From the NCBI GenBank assembly GCA_045599965.1, contig JAZRXA010000030.1, positions 1 through 10,404 of the forward strand: a stretch of DNA of 10,404 nt, in the 5' to 3' direction. This document shows, piece after piece, positions 6,620 to 10,404 of this stretch. A program made the position numbers and the translations under genes. This stretch comes from RGIG5612 sp045599965. GTDB lineage: Bacteria > Bacillota > Clostridia > Lachnospirales > Lachnospiraceae. The stretch's first letter is position 1, and each line of letters begins with the position of its first letter. The notes beneath the pieces were generated by a model that was not told where the DNA came from, did no database searches, and saw only the letters and a list, made by a program, of their open reading frames with translations.

Positions 6620-6626
6620 TCTTCTC

Positions 6627-7409
6627 TTAAATAGCATGTTTCTCGTCTAATTTGCCCATAAGATATGCAACGGACTCTTTAGGATCGAGTTCAACTTTTT
6701 CACCAGCGCCTTTACGAACTTTATCAGATGCTTTAGCAATCTTTGTAGGAGAACCTGCAAGACCGATATTAGCATCGTCTAAGTCTTTAAGGTCAGCTCT
6801 TCCCCAAGTAGTAATCTCAGCTTTAACAGCATCAAAGATTCCACCAGGAGTCATGTAACGAGGTTCAGCTAAATCGCCAAGTGCAGTAATAAGGCAAGGC
6901 ATTTTAGCTTTAACAACATGATATCTATCATCATATTGACGCTCAACGATTACATAGTCGCCTTCAACTTTGATATCCTGTGCATAGCTGATTACAGGAA
7001 TATCTAAGTGCTCAGAAATCTGAGGACCAACTTGAGCTGTATCACCATCGATAGCCTGACGGCCTGTGATGATTAAATCATATTCTAAGTTTCTAATACC
7101 AGCAGCAATTGTAGAAGATGTAGCCCATGTGTCGGCACCACCTAAAACTCTGTCAGTAATAAGAACTGCTTTGTCAGCACCCATAGCAAGTGCTTCCATT
7201 AAAACATCTGTAGCTTTTGGAAGTCCCATAGTAACAACGCTAACTTCTGCGCCATATTGATCTTTTAATTGCAAAGCTGCTTCAAGACCTGCTTTGTCAT
7301 CAGGGTTCATGATAGCAAGCATTGCTCCTCTGTTTAAGGTTCCATCAGGGTTAAACTGAACGCCACCTTTTGTGTCAGGAACCTGTTTAATACAAACAAC
7401 TATTTTCAT
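6627..7409 (-). CDS. etfB: Electron transfer flavoprotein subunit beta
   Basis: Partner of EtfA. In NADH-dependent butyryl-CoA dehydrogenase complexes this subunit carries the bifurcating FAD and receives the hydride from NADH. The chosen ATG at 7409 gives the standard N-terminus MKIVVCIKQVPDT and 260 residues. AAGGAG at 7422-7417 is seven bases from it but only one base from the alternative ATG at 7415. Visible motifs: PDGTLNRG and INPDDKAGLEAA-like MNPDDKAGLEAA (34-45), MEALAMGADKAVLITDR (71-87), GADTWATSS, GRQAIDGDTAQVGPQ (116-130) and the late KMPCLITAL...EPRYMTPGGIFDA block. The overall pattern is that of clostridial Bcd-associated EtfB; the bifurcating function is inferred from that and from the operon. 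It follows bcd by 15 bases. Confidence 0.97.
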   Translation of the reverse strand: MKIVVCIKQVPDTKGGVQFNPDGTLNRGAMLAIMNPDDKAGLEAALQLKDQYGAEVSVVTMGLPKATDVLMEALAMGADKAVLITDRVLGGADTWATSSTIAAGIRNLEYDLIITGRQAIDGDTAQVGPQISEHLDIPVISYAQDIKVEGDYVIVERQYDDRYHVVKAKMPCLITALGDLAEPRYMTPGGIFDAVKAEITTWGRADLKDLDDANIGLAGSPTKIAKASDKVRKGAGEKVELDPKESVAYLMGKLDEKHAI

Positions 7410-7416
7410 ATCCATG

Positions 7417-7422
7417 CTCCTT
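7417..7422 (-). promoter_or_regulatory. Ribosome binding site that sets the etfB start
   Basis: AAGGAG on the - strand, ending one base before the ATG at 7415 (too close to use) and seven bases before the ATG at 7409 (well placed). It favours the shorter protein starting MKIVVCIKQVP and overlaps the space after the bcd TAA. Confidence 0.8.
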
Positions 7423-7424
7423 TC

Positions 7425-8597
7425 TTAGTTCAGTAAATTGCCTGAAATAACCATTCTCTGAACTTCACTAGTTCCTTCATAGATTTCAGTAATCTTTGCA
7501 TCACGCATCATACGCTCAACGTCGTATTCACGAATGTAACCATAACCACCATGAAGTTGAACAGCCTTAGTAGTAACTTCCATTGCAACTTCAGCAGCAT
7601 AAAGCTTAGCCATAGCAGCTTCTACTGAGTAGCTTGTCTTTCCATCTTCAGCAAACTGTTGTTTCTTAAGAGCTGCTCTGTAAACCATCATTTGAGCTGC
7701 CTTTACTTTAGTTGCCATATCAGCTAATTGGAACTGAGTATTTTGGAATTGACCAATTGATCTACCAAACTGTTTTCTTTCTTTTACATATTGAACAGTA
7801 GCGTCTAAAGCACCTTCAGCAAGACCTAAAGCTTGAGCTGCGATACCAATACGACCACCATCAAGAGTATGCATAGCAATTTGGAAACCTTTGCCTTTTT
7901 TGCCAAGTAAGTTTCCTTCTGGAATTCTACAATCTTGGAAGATAAGTTCATATGTAGATGAACCTCTAATACCCATCTTCTTTTCTTTTGTTCCGAATGT
8001 AAATCCAGGTGTATCTTTTTCAACTATGAAAGCAGAAATTTCTTTCTGAGTTCTTCCATGTTTTTCGATTGTGCCTGTAACAGCGATAAGGATATAAACG
8101 TCAGCTTCTTTACCATTTGTGATAAAGCACTTAGAACCGTTAATAACCCACTCATGTGTGTTCTCATCGAGAACAGCTTTAGTTTGTTGACCTTGAGCAT
8201 CTGTACCAGCGCCCGGTTCAGTTAAACCGAAAGCACCAAGCCATTCGCCCTTAGCAAGCTTAGGAACGTATTTAGCTTTTTGCTCATCAGTACCATAAGT
8301 AAGAATTGGGTCAACGCAAAGAGATGTATGAGCACTAACGATAACGCTTGTTGTACCACAAACTTTTGCAAGTTCTTCAACGCACATAACGTAAGTTAAA
8401 ACATCACAACCTTGTCCACCGAAATCCTTAGGTACAGGTATTCCTAACATTCCGTATTTAGCAAGTTTATCAACTACTTCTCTCGGGAATGTTTCAGTTT
8501 CATCTGTTTCTTGAGCATAAGGTTTAACTTCATTCAAAGCGAAATCTTTGAAGAGCTGTCTAGCCATCTCATGCTCTTTCTTTAAAGTGAAATCCAT
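7425..8597 (-). CDS. bcd: Butyryl-CoA dehydrogenase (short-chain acyl-CoA dehydrogenase)
   Basis: FAD enzyme that in this pathway runs as a reductase, crotonyl-CoA to butyryl-CoA, taking electrons from EtfAB. The 390 residues follow the acyl-CoA dehydrogenase plan: alpha-helical N-domain (1-120); beta-domain with GAFGLTEPGAGTDA (121-134), the FAD/substrate signature, and WVINGSKCFITNG; then an alpha-helical C-domain with GGRIGIAAQALGLAEGA, ERKQFGRSIGQFQNTQFQLA and QLHGGYGYIREYDVERMMRDAK. The catalytic base is Glu374 in IYEGTSEVQR, as in short-chain (butyryl) enzymes. The ATG has AGGAGG seven bases upstream and lies 18 bases after hbd. Its place between hbd and etfBA makes a butyryl-CoA role far more likely than fatty acid oxidation. 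Confidence 0.97.
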   Translation of the reverse strand: MDFTLKKEHEMARQLFKDFALNEVKPYAQETDETETFPREVVDKLAKYGMLGIPVPKDFGGQGCDVLTYVMCVEELAKVCGTTSVIVSAHTSLCVDPILTYGTDEQKAKYVPKLAKGEWLGAFGLTEPGAGTDAQGQQTKAVLDENTHEWVINGSKCFITNGKEADVYILIAVTGTIEKHGRTQKEISAFIVEKDTPGFTFGTKEKKMGIRGSSTYELIFQDCRIPEGNLLGKKGKGFQIAMHTLDGGRIGIAAQALGLAEGALDATVQYVKERKQFGRSIGQFQNTQFQLADMATKVKAAQMMVYRAALKKQQFAEDGKTSYSVEAAMAKLYAAEVAMEVTTKAVQLHGGYGYIREYDVERMMRDAKITEIYEGTSEVQRMVISGNLLN

Positions 8598-8615
8598 TTT
8601 TTTCCTCCTAATATA

Positions 8616-9455
8616 TTATTTACTATAATCGTAGAATCCTTTACCAGTTTTTTGTCCTAAAAGACCGCCACGAACCATCTTCTTAAGAAGTGGATGAGGA
8701 CGATATTTAGGATCGCCTGTTTCTGTATATAAAACGTTCATGATAGCAAGAACTACATCAAGACCAACTAAGTCACCAAGTGCTAAAGGTCCCATTGGAT
8801 GGTTAGCACCAAGTTTCATTGCTGTATCAATACCTTCAACTGAAGCAAGGCCATCAGCGTAAATACCAATACCTTCGTTAATCATTGGAATAAGAACTCT
8901 GTTAACAACGAATCCAGGCCCTTCTGCAACCTGAACAGGAACTTTGCCAATTTGCTCAGCAATGCTGATGATTTGATCAACAACTTCCTTAGGTGTGTTA
9001 ACGCCAGCGATAACTTCAACTAATTTAAGAACTGGAGCTGGGTTAAAGAAATGCATACCTGTAACAGGTCTGTCTAAGCCTGCACCAATTTCAGTAATTG
9101 AAAGTGAAGATGTGTTAGTAGCGAAAAGACATGTCTTAGGAACGATATCTTGAAGCTCTTTGAAAGTTTGTTTTTTAATTTCCATATTTTCAATAGCAGC
9201 TTCAACTACTAAATCGCAATCAGTACAAATATCTTTTGTACCTGTAGTAATTTTAGCTAAAATAGCGTCAGCATCAGCTTGTTCCATTTTGCCTTTTGCA
9301 ACACGGCCAGCAAGGCCTTTTTCAATTTTCTTTTTGCCGTTAGCAGCAAACTCATCGTTAATGTCTGTAAGTCTTACTTCATAACCTTCACAGCTTGCAA
9401 ATGCTTGGGCAATACCAGAACCCATTGTTCCAGCACCGATAATACCAACTATCAT
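8616..9455 (-). CDS. hbd: 3-hydroxybutyryl-CoA dehydrogenase
   Basis: Reduces acetoacetyl-CoA to (S)-3-hydroxybutyryl-CoA, the step before Crt. 279 residues, the usual length of the stand-alone clostridial enzyme. The N-terminal Rossmann domain begins IIGAGTMGSGIAQAFA (5-20), with Asp31 at the end of the second strand, which suggests NADH use. Then VVEAAIENMEIKKQ (83-96), ATNTSSLSITE (Ser116), GMHFFNPAPVLKLVEVI (catalytic His135) and EGPGFVVNRVLIPMINEG (Asn185). These match the known Ser-His-Asn set of Hbd from Clostridium butyricum with an offset of one to three residues. The C-terminal helical domain ends LGQKTGKGFYDYSK. A strong AGGAGG is six bases before the ATG. It follows crt by 40 bases and precedes bcd by 18. 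Confidence 0.97.
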   Translation of the reverse strand: MIVGIIGAGTMGSGIAQAFASCEGYEVRLTDINDEFAANGKKKIEKGLAGRVAKGKMEQADADAILAKITTGTKDICTDCDLVVEAAIENMEIKKQTFKELQDIVPKTCLFATNTSSLSITEIGAGLDRPVTGMHFFNPAPVLKLVEVIAGVNTPKEVVDQIISIAEQIGKVPVQVAEGPGFVVNRVLIPMINEGIGIYADGLASVEGIDTAMKLGANHPMGPLALGDLVGLDVVLAIMNVLYTETGDPKYRPHPLLKKMVRGGLLGQKTGKGFYDYSK

Positions 9456-9495
9456 GATTCTCCTCCTAAATGTATGTTAAATATTTTTATAAACT

Positions 9496-10272
9496 TTATT
9501 TATTATTGAATTTCTCAACTTTTGTTTTATTTAAGAAAGCAGCCATACCATCTTTTTGATCTTGTGATGCGAAACATGAACCGAATAATTTTTCTTCGAT
9601 AACAATAGCCTCATCCATATCAACTTGAAGACCATCGTTAATAGCCTTCTTACATGCGCGAACAGCTATAGGAGCGTTTGCAGCAATCTTGCCAGCAAGC
9701 TTATAAGCTTGAGGTAAAAGATCTTCTTGTGGATAAACTGCGTTAACAAGACCAAGAGCTAAAGCTTCAGGAGCTTTAATATTCTTAGCTGAATAAATAA
9801 GTTCTTTAGCTTTGCCAGGATTAATAACTCTAGCAAGACGCTGTGTTCCGCCAAAACCAGGAGTGATTCCAAGACCAACTTCAGGTTGACCAAACATAGC
9901 GTTTTCAGAACAAATTCTTATATCGCATGAAAGAGCAAGTTCATTTCCACCACCAAGAGCAAAGCCGTTAACAGCTGCAATAACAGGAAGTGGGAAAGTC
10001 TCAATCTTTCTAAATACGTCATTACCTTTTTTACCGAAAGCAACACCTTCTTCTTCAGTAAGTGTGCTCATTTCGCCGATATCAGCACCAGCTACGAAAC
10101 TCTTCTCGCCTGCGCCTGTTAAAACAACGCAACGAACTGTTTCTAAATCAATAGCATCAAAAACCTGCTCTAATTCATCCAAAACATTTGAATTAAGAGC
10201 GTTAAGAGCCTCTGGCCTATTAATTGTCACTGTTGCAATTTCTCCGTTTACTTCATAATTAACAAAACCCAT
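9496..10272 (-). CDS. crt: 3-hydroxybutyryl-CoA dehydratase (crotonase)
   Basis: Dehydrates 3-hydroxybutyryl-CoA to crotonyl-CoA. The 258 residues form one crotonase domain. Visible elements: INRPEALNALN (17-27), the oxyanion-hole segment FVAGADIGEM (59-68), the second oxyanion segment with GFALGGGNELALSCDIRI (103-120), and FGQPEVGLGITPGFGGTQRL. The two catalytic glutamates of enoyl-CoA hydratases correspond to Glu111 and Glu131. The enoyl-CoA hydratase family is broad, but its position at the head of crt-hbd-bcd-etfB-etfA fixes the role. The ATG has AAGGAG seven bases upstream. Thiolase is not between crt and the candidate promoter, so it must be encoded elsewhere or in a separate unit beyond the right edge. 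Confidence 0.96.
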   Translation of the reverse strand: MGFVNYEVNGEIATVTINRPEALNALNSNVLDELEQVFDAIDLETVRCVVLTGAGEKSFVAGADIGEMSTLTEEEGVAFGKKGNDVFRKIETFPLPVIAAVNGFALGGGNELALSCDIRICSENAMFGQPEVGLGITPGFGGTQRLARVINPGKAKELIYSAKNIKAPEALALGLVNAVYPQEDLLPQAYKLAGKIAANAPIAVRACKKAINDGLQVDMDEAIVIEEKLFGSCFASQDQKDGMAAFLNKTKVEKFNNK

Positions 10273-10298
10273 TTTTTATCTCCTTTACACACAAAAAA

Positions 10299-10316
10299 AC
10301 ATGTATTCATAAATGT
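10299..10316. promoter_or_regulatory. Operator-like dyad in the crt leader
   Basis: ACATGTATTCATAAATGT has two arms matching at 7 of 8 positions around a 2-base centre. It lies between the candidate -10 box and the crt ribosome binding site, where a bound repressor would block transcription. Near-identical tracts flank it on the + strand (TACACACAAAA at 10286-10296 and TACACAAAA at 10316-10324). It does not match the Rex consensus; the binding protein is unknown. The two-base centre makes a stable RNA hairpin unlikely. Confidence 0.3.
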
Positions 10317-10333
10317 ACACAAAATACAACGCT

Positions 10334-10368
10334 ATTATATAATAAATAGAGGAAAAAATAAATATCAA
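10334..10368 (-). promoter_or_regulatory. Candidate sigma-A promoter of the crt operon
   Basis: On the - strand, TTGATA (10368-10363) and TATTAT (10344-10339) are 18 bases apart and each matches the -35 / -10 consensus at five of six or near that. A perfect TATAAT at 10339-10334 overlaps the second box but sits 23 bases from TTGATA, so it would need the weaker TTTATT as -35. Transcription would start near 10327, giving a leader of about 55 bases before the ATG. The remaining bases to 10404 are A/T-rich and show nothing else I can support. Confidence 0.5.
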
Positions 10369-10404
10369 TATTATGATTTATTGGAAAATTCAAAGAAAAA
10401 AGCA

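Noticed and set aside
6605..6637. An 11-residue N-terminal extension of EtfA from an ATG at 6637
   Set aside because: It is encoded by the end of etfB, the spacer and the ribosome binding site itself; the ATG at 6604 has AAGGAG nine bases upstream and gives the normal N-terminus.
7410..7415. EtfB starting at the ATG at 7415 (two extra residues)
   Set aside because: AAGGAG ends one base before it, too close for initiation; the ATG at 7409 has a 7-base spacing and yields the typical MKIVVCIKQVP start.
10334..10339. Perfect TATAAT as the sole -10 box of crt
   Set aside because: At 17-base spacing the -35 would be TTTATT, a weak match, and the better TTGATA is 23 bases away; the overlapping TATTAT with an 18-base spacer is preferred, though both may contribute.

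Overview
The window looks like chromosomal DNA from a low-GC, anaerobic, butyrate-forming member of the Firmicutes (class Clostridia, probably a gut or rumen type). Three things support this: A/T-ending codons throughout, strong AGGAGG-type ribosome binding sites, and a complete crotonyl-CoA branch (crt-hbd-bcd-etfB-etfA) next to a clostridial-type gap-pgk-tpiA glycolytic set. No phage, IS, tRNA, rRNA or CRISPR sequence is visible. The genus cannot be fixed from this window.

Layout, left to right. (1) Bases 2-604, + strand: the 3' end of a gene whose start lies outside the window. It encodes a protein resembling the DUF6273 family, with a WLRS...VRAAF C-terminal module. The last ~120 bases of the module change abruptly in base and codon use and look like the variable repeat of a diversity-generating retroelement (DGR). 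This is the most interesting part of the window. A perfect 11-bp hairpin terminator follows it. (2) Bases 686-847: a compact, multi-branched, GC-rich inverted repeat of about 162 bp with no protein-coding explanation, probably a dispersed palindromic element or structured RNA. (3) Bases 860-5453, - strand: gap-pgk-tpiA-ruvA-ruvB, tightly packed and read right to left, so that the Holliday-junction motor genes are coupled to lower glycolysis. The GAPDH lacks the aspartate that normally selects NAD+. (4) Bases 5519-5542: a terminator separating the two - strand operons. (5) Bases 5552-10272, - strand: crt-hbd-bcd-etfB-etfA, with a candidate promoter and an operator-like dyad upstream of crt at 10299-10368.

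How the genes work together: GAPDH, PGK and TPI carry triose phosphates through the first ATP-forming step of glycolysis and yield reduced nicotinamide cofactor. Hbd and Crt convert acetoacetyl-CoA to crotonyl-CoA. Bcd with EtfAB reduces crotonyl-CoA to butyryl-CoA, by family precedent coupling NADH oxidation to ferredoxin reduction. The window thus joins the cofactor-reducing step of glycolysis to its fermentative sink. Thiolase and the final butyryl-CoA-to-butyrate step are not in view. Two gene starts (etfA, etfB) are set by their ribosome binding sites at positions shorter than the longest open frame.
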